Assembly (NCBI GenBank): GCA_963728965.1
Contig: CAVSMH010000005.1
Span: 124,001-188,000, forward strand
Origin: DASQZT01 sp963728965
GTDB lineage: Bacteria; Acidobacteriota; Terriglobia; Bryobacterales; Bryobacteraceae
Direction of reading: 5' to 3'
Length of the DNA stretch: 64,000 bases
Shown here: positions 1-7,537 of the stretch, piece after piece
Numbering within the stretch: the stretch's first letter is position 1
Layout of the letters: each line of letters opens with the position of its first letter
The notes under the pieces: generated by a model
What the model saw: the letters and a program-made list of their open reading frames with translations, nothing else
What the model was told of the DNA's origin: nothing
The model's database searches: none
Position numbers and translations under genes: made by a program

Positions 1-136
1 ACACGGCCCCGCGCAGTGCCCCGCGCAGTGCCCCAAGTGCCCCGCGCTACAGCGCTCCCCGCAACTACGGCGGCGGCGGCGGCTACACGGCCCCGCGCAG
101 CGCCCCGAGCGCCCCGCGCTACAGCGCTCCCCGCAG
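1..136 (+). repeat. Imperfect direct DNA repeat inside the repeat protein
   Basis: A segment of about 50-60 bases at 1-62 recurs at 83-136 with few changes and encodes the TAPRSAP...RYSAPR peptide unit twice. The copies are separated by a GGC tract coding for glycine. The left copy has one extra APRS module, so the array has probably expanded or contracted by slippage. Confidence 0.6.
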
Positions 137-257
137 TTCGGGCGGCGGCGGATTCAGCGCGCCTCGGAGTTCCGGCGGTGGCGGCGGCAGCCGCAGCGCA
201 CCCCGCAGTTCCGGCGGCGGTAGCCACGGCGGCGGCGGAGGAGGCCGGCGCCGCTAA
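3..257 (+). CDS. C-terminal end of a Gly/Ser/Pro/Arg-rich repeat protein (partial)
   Basis: The gene starts left of the window; only its last 84 codons are present, ending in TAA at 255-257. The visible protein is low complexity: units of the type TAPRSAPSAPRYSAPR alternate with Gly tracts, and it finishes with a GGRRR tail. The same DNA is open in another frame, but only this frame gives a regular peptide repeat and it stops just before an intrinsic terminator. Such basic, glycine-rich tails occur at the C-termini of secreted or surface acidobacterial proteins, but the functional domain is outside the window, so no function is assigned. Confidence 0.6.
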   Translation, partial: TAPRSAPRSAPSAPRYSAPRNYGGGGGYTAPRSAPSAPRYSAPRSSGGGGFSAPRSSGGGGGSRSAPRSSGGGSHGGGGGGRRR

Positions 258-296
258 CCAGTTCCTTGCACCGAGGAAGCAACCAGTTTCTTCCCA

Positions 297-336
297 GGGC
301 CTGATCTCATTCAGCGGAGATCGGGCCCATTTTTTT
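297..336 (+). terminator. Intrinsic terminator of the repeat-protein gene
   Basis: A 12-bp stem (297-308 with 317-328, one G-T wobble) closes an 8-base loop and is followed at once by A plus seven T. It lies 40 bases after the TAA of the upstream gene. This is the clearest Rho-independent terminator in the window. Confidence 0.9.
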
Positions 337-383
337 CTCGCGTCTTCCCAGTCTCAGAGCCCGCAGTGGACTTTGAACAGCCG

Positions 384-625
384 CGCTGCATCATTCGACC
401 CGCGGGTGTGGTCGTATCAATCGACTCTGTCAAACTGCGAAATCCCGCCCCGGCTTCCACCAAGACGCTCCATGATGGTGAGTACATCGCGAAGCGATCG
501 CGAGAGCCGATCGAGTTTCCACACCACCAACACGTCGTCCTTTCGGAGTTGATCGAGAAGCCGGTGGAGTTCGGGCCGGTCCCAGCGCCCACCAGAGGCC
601 TTCTCGCGAAAGAATGCCAGGATGT
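384..625 (-). pseudogene. Remnant of a serine-recombinase (resolvase/invertase) gene, frameshifted
   Basis: Read on the minus strand from about 615, the frame gives FFREKASGGRWDRPELHRLL, then LDQLRKDDVLVVWKLDRLSR and an LRDVLTIMERL segment. These are hallmark motifs of the catalytic domain of Tn3/Hin-type resolvases. Near 459-463 one extra base shifts the frame, and the homology resumes as VEAGAGFRSLTESIDTTTPAGRMM. The N-terminal catalytic Ser region and the C-terminal helix-turn-helix are absent. It is a dead fragment of about 80 codons, probably left by a transposon or integrated element. The family assignment rests on motif recognition. Confidence 0.8.
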
Positions 626-666
626 CCAGGGTGATGTGGTTCCGGCGCGGAACGTTCGGCGCTGTC

Positions 667-2816
667 TTAGGAAATAGCCTTCACCAGAATTTTCGTTAAC
701 ATTGCTATAGGAAAGGCCCCCCACAAAAAGGTGGCTGGCCGGACGGCAAATGAAGATCCGTTTCGGTTTCTGCCTCGCGATGACGCCGGGACGGCAATTT
801 CACCACCTTCCCCGCGACAGCGGAGGGCCGCCCCGTAAAGGAGCGAGTAGGCAGAACCGATAAGCGCGTAAAACCCAACATATATAAAGGGAGAATAAAA
901 GATCATCCAACTTACAAATGAAGATCCAGAGATCGCTTCTCTGAAAGTATCAGGCAGCACAGCCCGGTCCTTTGCCAGCGACAGAATCGATGGGAACCAT
1001 AGCAAACCTATTAACGGTGGGGCATACTGGCGGACCATCAGCGCTCTGGAGGCTTCGGGCAAGGTGCGGCACAACTCGCGGGAGCGGTCGATGGCCTGCT
1101 TTCCGGTGAGATGTTCCTTCGCCCAGACGATGGGCCACAGCAGGTTGTCGCGGAATGACACGGGTCGCATGTCCAAGATACTCCGCACGTGTGTCCCTAA
1201 CATCGCCGGCAGGCCGCGGATGAGATAGGACAGTATGGATCTCCGTGAGAGGCGGACCTCGCCGCCCTCCCTGGAGTTCTCGAGCACCAGCAAACACGCC
1301 ACCTTATAGAACTGGAGTGCGAACAAAATCAGCGCCACACAAATCAGGCCAGCCCCTGAGGCCAGGACCCAGGCAGGCGCGAGTTTCGCCGCAAAGGCGG
1401 CACCGGTGAGCCAGCGAAGCGGGATGAGCAATGCTGCCACGGTCAGCAGGCACATGAGCAGGAGAGGCAGGAGATAGTTGGTGTGCGTGTGAAATACATC
1501 TCTAGCCTTTATCAGCAACGTTGGCTCGCCCTCGGTTACTGCGCGCAACTTAGCGGCGAACGCTCCTGCCGACGGCGGCCGTTGGGCAGGATCTTTGTCG
1601 AGACCGTTCAGCACGATATCGGCTAAAGCGCGCGGCACGGAAGAATCGCGTTCGTGCGGCGACTTGGGCGCATCATGGACCTGCATCCGAACCAATTTCG
1701 TGTAGTCCTCAGACTGGAAAGGCAGGCGGCAGCAGAACATTTCGTAGGCGATCACAGCCAGGCTGTAAATATCGGCGCGCCTGTCCACGTCGAGGCCCTG
1801 GCATTGTTCGGGAGCCATGTAGGCAGGAGTGCCCAGTAATGTTCCCACCGTAGTCATCAGGCTCGACGGGGTGGACATCAAATCCGGCATCGGCGGCGCG
1901 GGGGCAGTCGACCCCGTCACCTGGCGATCCGCTGTCGCCATGACGACCGTCTCCTCGTCGGCGGCAAGGTCGCGCCGCGGACGGGTTCGATTGGACCGGC
2001 GATGGAACCAGCAACCTTGGCGATGCCGAAATCAAGCACTTTGACGTTGTAACCGCCGCGATGAGTGGGTTCGAGCCAGATGTTGCTCGGCTTGAGATCG
2101 CGATGCACCACCCCGACTGCGTGCGCGGCATCGAGCGCCAAGGCAGCCTGCTCGATGACGTCCGCAATGAAAGTAAAGGATGGCCGGGGTTCGGATTTCA
2201 AATAGGATGACAGCGTCTGACCATCCAGGTATTCCATTACCAGGTAAGGCAGTTCCGCTCCTCGAAAACGCGCGACGCCGAAATCGGTCACGTTGACTAC
2301 GTTGATATGGCGGAGTCGTCCGGTCGCCTCCGCCTCGCGCTTGAAGCGCTGCGAAAACTCGGCGTGCTCCGCCAGCTTCGGGACGATCACCTTAACGGCG
2401 ACGGTTCGCGTAGTCCCCAGATGGGTGGCCTGAAAGACTGCACCCATCGCGCCCTTACCGAGTAGCCGTTCGATTCGATATTTCTGGTCCAGAAGGCATC
2501 CGGGCAAGGATTCCAGCTGCAGGGCGGGAGCTCGGAACACCGGACCTATGTCGCCCTTACCCAGCAGTTCTTCCAGGCTGAAGGGCGGCCGAAGCGCCCC
2601 TTCAGCGCTGTGGGCTGAGGTGGCGATGCCGTCCCAGGCCGGACGCTCGAGGAGGTCGTCCTCGGCTTGGTCGTGTTCGAGAAGGTCCTCAATCTGCCGG
2701 CGCAATTCGGGCTTACCGGCGCATTCGCGGTCGAGGTAGATGGCCCGGTCGGCAGCGGAAAGCTCCCTCGCATGGGCGAACATCTCGGCGACCCGGTGCG
2801 GTGTTTCGTGGGCCAT
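667..2816 (-). pseudogene. Ser/Thr protein kinase with C-terminal membrane domain, split by a frameshift
   Basis: The start is taken at ATG 2816 (MAHETPHRVAEMF), which gives the usual acidobacterial N-terminal helical segment. The kinase domain follows: glycine loop GKGAMGAVF, Lys near residue 142, HRDLKPSN with HRD at 238-240 and DFG at 262-264. This frame ends at 1917 after a missense tail. A second frame enters near 1965 and carries the rest: GTPAYMAPEQ, the DIYSLAVIAYEMF helix and the C-lobe, then a region with about five hydrophobic segments ending at 667. The join falls in a stretch reading CTTGCCGCCGACGAG on the minus strand, where one base too many or too few breaks the frame. Either the gene is inactivated, or this is a sequencing error; programmed frameshifting is less likely. 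The second half also has an internal ATG at 1941 but would lack the catalytic loop. Confidence 0.8.
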
Positions 2817-3140
2817 GAAGCTTTCAAGAGTATACGCGATCCATACCATCCTGTTGGGCAGGCTTCCCTGGTGGCCGATCGGAATTGCACTCTTTCTTGC
2901 CGGGATCGAGATCCGCATTCACGTGGAAGATACTCTACTGCGGGACCGTTTTGGTATTACGCCTTTTGAAGCGTGGAAGATGAAAATCCCGGCTTATTTG
3001 CCGCTGATCCGTTAGAGGGTGTTTGAAAATGAATCCCGTCGGCCCGCAAGAGTCGCCAAATAGCGTGCAAAGTCTTACGCCAGATGATTTGCAAAGTGAC
3101 ACGCTCGTATGTCATCATTACAAATACCCATAATAGAATT
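2817..3140. other. Divergent intergenic region between kinase and padR
   Basis: These 324 bases separate the minus-strand kinase start from the plus-strand PadR gene. No coding frame is convincing. The only structured site is the palindrome at its right end, listed separately. A TATACT hexamer on the minus strand about 20 bases upstream of the kinase ATG could serve as a -10 element, but no good -35 accompanies it. Confidence 0.4.
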
Positions 3141-3143
3141 ATG
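3129..3143 (+). promoter_or_regulatory. Palindrome over the padR start codon, candidate PadR operator
   Basis: CATAAT-AGA-ATTATG is a perfect hyphenated inverted repeat whose right arm contains the ATG start codon of the PadR gene. No Shine-Dalgarno sequence precedes the ATG. PadR proteins commonly repress their own operon by binding such dyads, so this is a plausible autoregulatory operator, inferred from position only. The second PadR gene in the window (32602-32940) has a comparable palindrome at its start. Confidence 0.45.
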
Positions 3144-3467
3144 CCTAAGCCTGATATGCCTTCGGGCGCGCTCGCCCTCTTGATCCTGCGCGTCCTCAAC
3201 TCCGGCCCCCTCCATGGCTATGCCATCGCCCAGCGAATCCATTCCCTCTCCTCCGAAGTGCTTCAAATTGAGGAAGGCGCGCTCTATCCCGCCCTTCAGA
3301 AGATGGTGCTCAAGGGCTGGGCCACCTCCCAGTGGGGCATCTCGGAGACGAATCGCAAAGTGCGCTTCTACCGCCTGACCCCCGCTGGCCGCAAGCAGCT
3401 TGCATCCGAACTCTCTCATTACCACCAGGTCCATGAAGCCATTCAGGCCATCCTCCGCACCGCTTGA
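3141..3467 (+). CDS. PadR-family transcriptional regulator
   Basis: This 108-residue protein is a PadR-type winged-helix regulator. The signature is clear: a short N-terminus, ALLILRVLNSGPLHGYAIAQ (helix 1-2 with the HGY motif), EEGALYPALQKMVLKGW (recognition helix) and a C-terminal RFYRLTPAGRKQL wing strand. The start MPKPDMPSG is chosen because homologs begin about ten residues before the first helix. It ends 9 bases before the ADOP permease gene, the usual acidobacterial pairing in which the PadR protein is thought to control the adjacent permease. Confidence 0.93.
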   Translation: MPKPDMPSGALALLILRVLNSGPLHGYAIAQRIHSLSSEVLQIEEGALYPALQKMVLKGWATSQWGISETNRKVRFYRLTPAGRKQLASELSHYHQVHEAIQAILRTA

Positions 3468-3476
3468 GCCCCCCGC

Positions 3477-6032
3477 ATGACACTCCTACTCCGTCGCTTG
3501 CGTTATCTGCTGAACCGTCGCCGCTTCGACCAGGAACTCGCCGAGGACCTCGAATTTCATCGCGAAATGTCGCGCCGCCAGGGCAACATGCCCCTCGGCA
3601 ACGCGCTCCACCTCCGCGAAGCGGCTCGCGATGCGTGGGGCTGGACCTGGATCGACCGCCTCGGCCAGGACCTTCGCTACACCATGCGAGTGCTCCGCCA
3701 GTCGCCGGCCTTCGCGGCGGCGGCCCTCCTCATGCTCGCCATCGGCATCGGGTTCAACGTAGCCGTCTTTGGCTTCTTCAATCTCGTGGTCTGGCGGCCC
3801 ATCCACGTGCGCCAGCCCGATTCGCTGCTGCGCTTCCACCGGCGTGGCATCAACCAGTACGCGTTTGCCGTCCCCTATCCGGAGGCCGCCTTCTTTCGCG
3901 CCCACTCGCGGACCCTCTCCGCCGTCATCGCGGTGAACCGTACCGGCGTTTCTGTGGAAGGCGAACCGAAGCCGGTCGATGCCAGTTTCGTCACCGCGAA
4001 TTTCTTCGTCGAACTCGGCGGCGCATCGCGTCTCGGAAGAGTGCTCGACCCCTTGCGGGATGAGCCCTCCGCCGCCCAACCCGTGGTCGTCCTGAGTGAT
4101 GGATTCTGGCAGCGCCATTTCGGCGCCGATCCTTCCCTGTTGGGCCGAACGCTGCGCATCAACGGCAAGCCGGCGACCGTCGTCGGTGTCGCCGCCAGCG
4201 ATTTCGCCGGCGTCGGTTCGGGTGTCCGCGAGCCTGCCTTCTGGTCGCCCATCGCTCAGCAGCCCTACTTTGTCAGCGGCAGCCGCTTGCTTACCGATCT
4301 CTCCGTGGAGAGCCCCGGCGTCAGCCTCTGGGGACGCCTGCGGGAAGGCCTGAGCGCCCGCGCCGCCGAACAGGAACTGGCGTCGCTGGCCGCCCGCTTG
4401 CACCGCCAAGATCCCTCCGCCATCTGGGAAAACGAGCGGCTGCCCAGCGAGCCCGGCGGCTACCTGAAGAGCATGATCGCCGGCAACCGCCGCGGCACGG
4501 GCGCCGAACAACGCGAGCCGATCTATCCCGTATTCGCGTTGACCGCCACCCTCACCTTGATGATTCTCGCCGTCGCCTGCGGCAATTTGGGCAGCATGCT
4601 GTTGGCCCGCGGTGTGGCGCGCCGGCGCGAGATCGCCATTCGCGTCGCCATCGGCGCGGGCAACGGAAGGCTGATTCGCCAGTTGTTCACCGAGAGCCTG
4701 CTCCTGGCCGTGTTGGGTTCCGCCGCCGGCCTCCTGCTGGGCGCCGTGGTGCTGCGCAGCCTCCTCGCCGCTACGGGTGCTCCGCCATGGATGGACGCCA
4801 CACCCGATTGGCGCGTGGCGGCCTTCTCCCTGGCCATGGGCTTGGCGTCCGCCATCCTGTTCGGGCTCACCCCCGCGTTGCAGATTGGCCGCCAGCGCCG
4901 TCGCCTTCACCTCACCCGCCAGATTCTGATCGGCGCGCAGGTCGCGGCAAGCTGTGTGTTGCTGATTGTCTCCGGGCTCCTGGCCCGGGCCCTCAACCAC
5001 GCCACCTCCAGCTCCCCTGGTTTCGAATACCGAACCGTCGTCTCCATCTCCGCGGGACTCTCCGCCAATGGCTATTCCCCGGCCCGGTCGCAGGCGTATC
5101 TCGCTGCCCTCCAAGACCGGCTTCGCGCCATCCCCGGCGTTCAATCCGTCTCCCTGGCGCTGAGTCCCCCTTTGGGGCACGTCACCATCACTGCCGGAAC
5201 CGACATCGACGGGCACCATGTGGACTTTCAGTTGAACCACGTGAGCTCCGCGTTCTTCGCCACCATGAGCATCCCGATCGTTCGCGGCCGCGCCCTGAAC
5301 CCGAATGAGCGGCACGTCGTCGTAATCAGCGAGTCCCTGGCCCGCCAGGCTTGGCCTGGACAGGATCCGCTGGGAAAAAGCATGGAGTTCGGCGACCGCT
5401 TTCAGGTGGTGGGAATCTCCGGCAGCGTGCGTTCCCTGAAGTTCGGCGAGCCCGATACCGCGCACGCCTATTTCCCGATTGAGGAGGGAAATTGGCCTTC
5501 GCTGTCGGTGCTGGCCAAGACCGCCGGTTCGCCCCAGGATCTCGCCCGCGCCGCTCTCACCGCGGCCAGGGGGCTGGACGTCAATGTCTTTCCAGCCGTG
5601 GAGTTGCTGAGCGGCGCCTTCCTCACCAACCTTCAGGGCGCCGAGTACAGCGCCCTGGCCGTGAGCGTGTTGGGGTCGATCGCCCAACTCCTGGCCTGTT
5701 TCGGAATTGTCGGAGTGGTGTCCTACGCGGTTTCCCAACGCACCAGGGAGATCGGTATCCGGATGGCCCTCGGTGCTCAACCGCTGCAGGTGCTGTCCGT
5801 CGTGCTGCGCCACCTTGCGGTTCCGGTCGGCGCCGGGTTGATGGTGGGAGTCGCGGGCGCGGCCGGACTTTCCCGGTTCTTGCGGGGATGGCTCTACGGC
5901 ATCAGCAATCTCGATCCCGCGGCCTACGCTGGCGCCGTTGCCGTGTTTCTCGTGTCCGTCGTCATAGCCGCCCTGGTGCCCGCCCACAAAGCCCTTCGCA
6001 TCGATCCCTGCCGCGCCCTTCGTCACGAATAG
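3477..6032 (+). CDS. ABC transporter permease of the ADOP (MacB/FtsX-like) family
   Basis: The 851-residue protein has the architecture of acidobacterial duplicated orphan permeases. A cytosolic N-terminal helical region of about 60 residues is followed by a first membrane segment near residues 78-100 and a large extracytoplasmic MacB-type domain. An FtsX segment follows near 345-430, including the ACGNLGSMLLARGVARRREI motif, then a second extracytoplasmic domain and a C-terminal FtsX repeat ending VPAHKALRIDPCRALRHE. No ATPase gene adjoins it, as is typical of these orphan permeases. MacB-like permeases transmit force across the membrane for export of peptides or antibiotics, but the substrate here is unknown. 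It is probably cotranscribed with the PadR gene just upstream. Confidence 0.93.
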   Translation: MTLLLRRLRYLLNRRRFDQELAEDLEFHREMSRRQGNMPLGNALHLREAARDAWGWTWIDRLGQDLRYTMRVLRQSPAFAAAALLMLAIGIGFNVAVFGFFNLVVWRPIHVRQPDSLLRFHRRGINQYAFAVPYPEAAFFRAHSRTLSAVIAVNRTGVSVEGEPKPVDASFVTANFFVELGGASRLGRVLDPLRDEPSAAQPVVVLSDGFWQRHFGADPSLLGRTLRINGKPATVVGVAASDFAGVGSGVREPAFWSPIAQQPYFVSGSRLLTDLSVESPGVSLWGRLREGLSARAAEQELASLAARLHRQDPSAIWENERLPSEPGGYLKSMIAGNRRGTGAEQREPIYPVFALTATLTLMILAVACGNLGSMLLARGVARRREIAIRVAIGAGNGRLIRQLFTESLLLAVLGSAAGLLLGAVVLRSLLAATGAPPWMDATPDWRVAAFSLAMGLASAILFGLTPALQIGRQRRRLHLTRQILIGAQVAASCVLLIVSGLLARALNHATSSSPGFEYRTVVSISAGLSANGYSPARSQAYLAALQDRLRAIPGVQSVSLALSPPLGHVTITAGTDIDGHHVDFQLNHVSSAFFATMSIPIVRGRALNPNERHVVVISESLARQAWPGQDPLGKSMEFGDRFQVVGISGSVRSLKFGEPDTAHAYFPIEEGNWPSLSVLAKTAGSPQDLARAALTAARGLDVNVFPAVELLSGAFLTNLQGAEYSALAVSVLGSIAQLLACFGIVGVVSYAVSQRTREIGIRMALGAQPLQVLSVVLRHLAVPVGAGLMVGVAGAAGLSRFLRGWLYGISNLDPAAYAGAVAVFLVSVVIAALVPAHKALRIDPCRALRHE

Positions 6033-6113
6033 CCGGCTCCGCTCCACCTCCCGAGGAGCGGCCGCTCCGGCATCGAGCCCCAGTCCCTCGAGTGCCCGGG
6101 CATACTGGTAGAC

Positions 6114-6917
6114 ATGCCAATCGTGCCGCTCACCGGCGAACTCCGCCTCGAATACCAGCGCCTCTTCGATACCTGCGCTATCCGTCCGGAGCGGCGCCCC
6201 GGAATCGACCAGGATGTCGCCGGCCTGGTGCGCAACCGCGACCGCTACCAGGCCGTCGGACAACCCTTGGGAATTCCCTGGTACTTCATCGGTGCCATCC
6301 ACTCCCTGGAATGTTCGCTCGATTTCTCCTGCCACCTGCACAACGGCGACCCGCTCACCGCCCGCACCCGCAACGTCCCCGTCGGACGGCCGGCCTCCGG
6401 CGGTCCGCCCTTCTCCTGGGAGGAAAGCGCCGCCGACGCGCTCAGGCTCGAGGACTTCGACCAGGTGCAGGATTGGGGCGTGGCCTCCATGCTCTATCAG
6501 CTCGAAAAGTACAACGGCTTCGGCTACCGCACCCGCCAGCCCCCCCTGCTTTCTCCCTACCTTTGGAGCGGATCCGCCCACTACACTTCAGGCAAGTTCG
6601 TCGCCGACCGCAAATTCGACCCCGCCGCCGTTTCCCTCCAATCCGGTGCCGCGGTCATTCTGAGGCGGATGCAGGATCATGGAATCGTGCGCTTCGATCA
6701 GACCCCGGGGGCCGCCGTCGCGTCCATTGCCGCGCTCGGTGCCCAGGTGACCTTCTCGCAGGCACACCGTACCGAAGCCGCCAAAGCCCTTCAGCACGCC
6801 CTCAACGCCATCCCGGGAATCTCCCTCGCCGAGGACGGCATCCCCGGTCGCCGCACCGCCGCCGCCTTCCACCAGGTCACCGGCCTGTTCCTGCAATCCG
6901 ACCCCGCCGCCCCATAG
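6114..6917 (+). CDS. Lysozyme-like protein with C-terminal peptidoglycan-binding domain
   Basis: This 267-residue protein has no signal peptide. Residues about 50-190 contain WYFIGAIHSLECSLDF with a candidate catalytic Glu at 66, then HNGDPLTART, WEESAADAL, a YNGFGYR motif and SPYLWSGSAHYTSGKFVAD. This pattern is shared by a group of phage-like and cyanobacterial cell-wall hydrolases. The last 50 residues (ALQHALNAI...DGIPGRRTAAAF) look like a peptidoglycan-binding repeat. Lysozyme-like activity on peptidoglycan is inferred from these motifs. The gene stands alone between an ADOP permease and an Oar receptor, with no holin or phage genes nearby, so it may be domesticated. Confidence 0.7.
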   Translation: MPIVPLTGELRLEYQRLFDTCAIRPERRPGIDQDVAGLVRNRDRYQAVGQPLGIPWYFIGAIHSLECSLDFSCHLHNGDPLTARTRNVPVGRPASGGPPFSWEESAADALRLEDFDQVQDWGVASMLYQLEKYNGFGYRTRQPPLLSPYLWSGSAHYTSGKFVADRKFDPAAVSLQSGAAVILRRMQDHGIVRFDQTPGAAVASIAALGAQVTFSQAHRTEAAKALQHALNAIPGISLAEDGIPGRRTAAAFHQVTGLFLQSDPAAP

Positions 6918-7537
6918 CCGTCACGGACAGCTCCGCACCCGGACCCCAATGAGGCATTCACGGCCACTCGCACAAAATCCACCCCACCCCCTCAACCACT
7001 TACCCGCATGCCACCCCCGAAACCCCTTGCCCGCGCTGTTACTCTGGAATCGAGGATAGAGCTTGCGCCCCACCGCGCCAGCCCAACTGTTTTTTCTCTG
7101 GCCAGAGAACGTTGCATTCCGGTGGTAACGAACTCCCTGTAGGGCCGTTAAGGCCTGCACGGTTGCCAACTATACGTATGGGGCCGGCGGGGAGATCTCA
7201 GGTTCGAACCTGTAACCGCGGATGGAGAGCGGATAGCGCGTGTCGCCGTCCCATCTGATATCGGCGAGCCCAAGCGATCGAAGCTGGAGGGTAAACGTAG
7301 CGCCACAAAGCGATTCCAATGCCCCCGGAGAGATCGGGCTCCAACCATTGGCGGCCGGATACGCACGGCGATAAGTCCGCGAAGCCCCGGCCGCCCGCAA
7401 CGCCCGTACTACCACCCCAACCTGCGGCACACGTGTCTCTAGCCTAAGCTAGCCCTACCGAACCCCCCCGAAGGTACCCTTACCCAGCCTGCCCGAACTT
7501 TTCCGCCCGTCCTCCCATTGCGGTGTATCATCTACCA
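6918..7537. other. Noncoding or unassigned region of 620 bases
   Basis: No recognised gene lies here. On the minus strand 7170-7430 is open for 86 codons with GC-rich third positions (ending PEISPPAPYV), so a small hypothetical protein is possible, but it has no identifiable domain and no good ribosome-binding site. A perfect 16-bp palindrome, TTCTCTGGCCAGAGAA, lies at 7094-7109. A second, CAGGTTCGAACCTG, lies at 7199-7212. The promoter of the Oar gene is presumably at the right end, but no strong -35/-10 pair was found. Confidence 0.35.

Noticed and set aside
1..136. Repeats at the left edge as a CRISPR array
   Set aside because: The copies are in a coding frame, contiguous with glycine codons, and have no uniform spacers.
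3486..6581. A minus-strand open frame of over 1000 codons opposite the first ADOP permease
   Set aside because: It is antisense to a gene with clear MacB/FtsX motifs, and its composition (Gly, Glu, His, Gln, Ala) is that of a GC-rich antisense frame.
7094..7109. Palindrome next to a T-run as an intrinsic terminator
   Set aside because: The T-run precedes the stem on the plus strand and becomes A on the minus strand, so it cannot act as a terminator in either direction.
7199..7212. CAGGTTCGAACCTG, resembling a tRNA T-arm
   Set aside because: No acceptor, D or anticodon stems can be drawn at the proper distances; it is only a palindrome.
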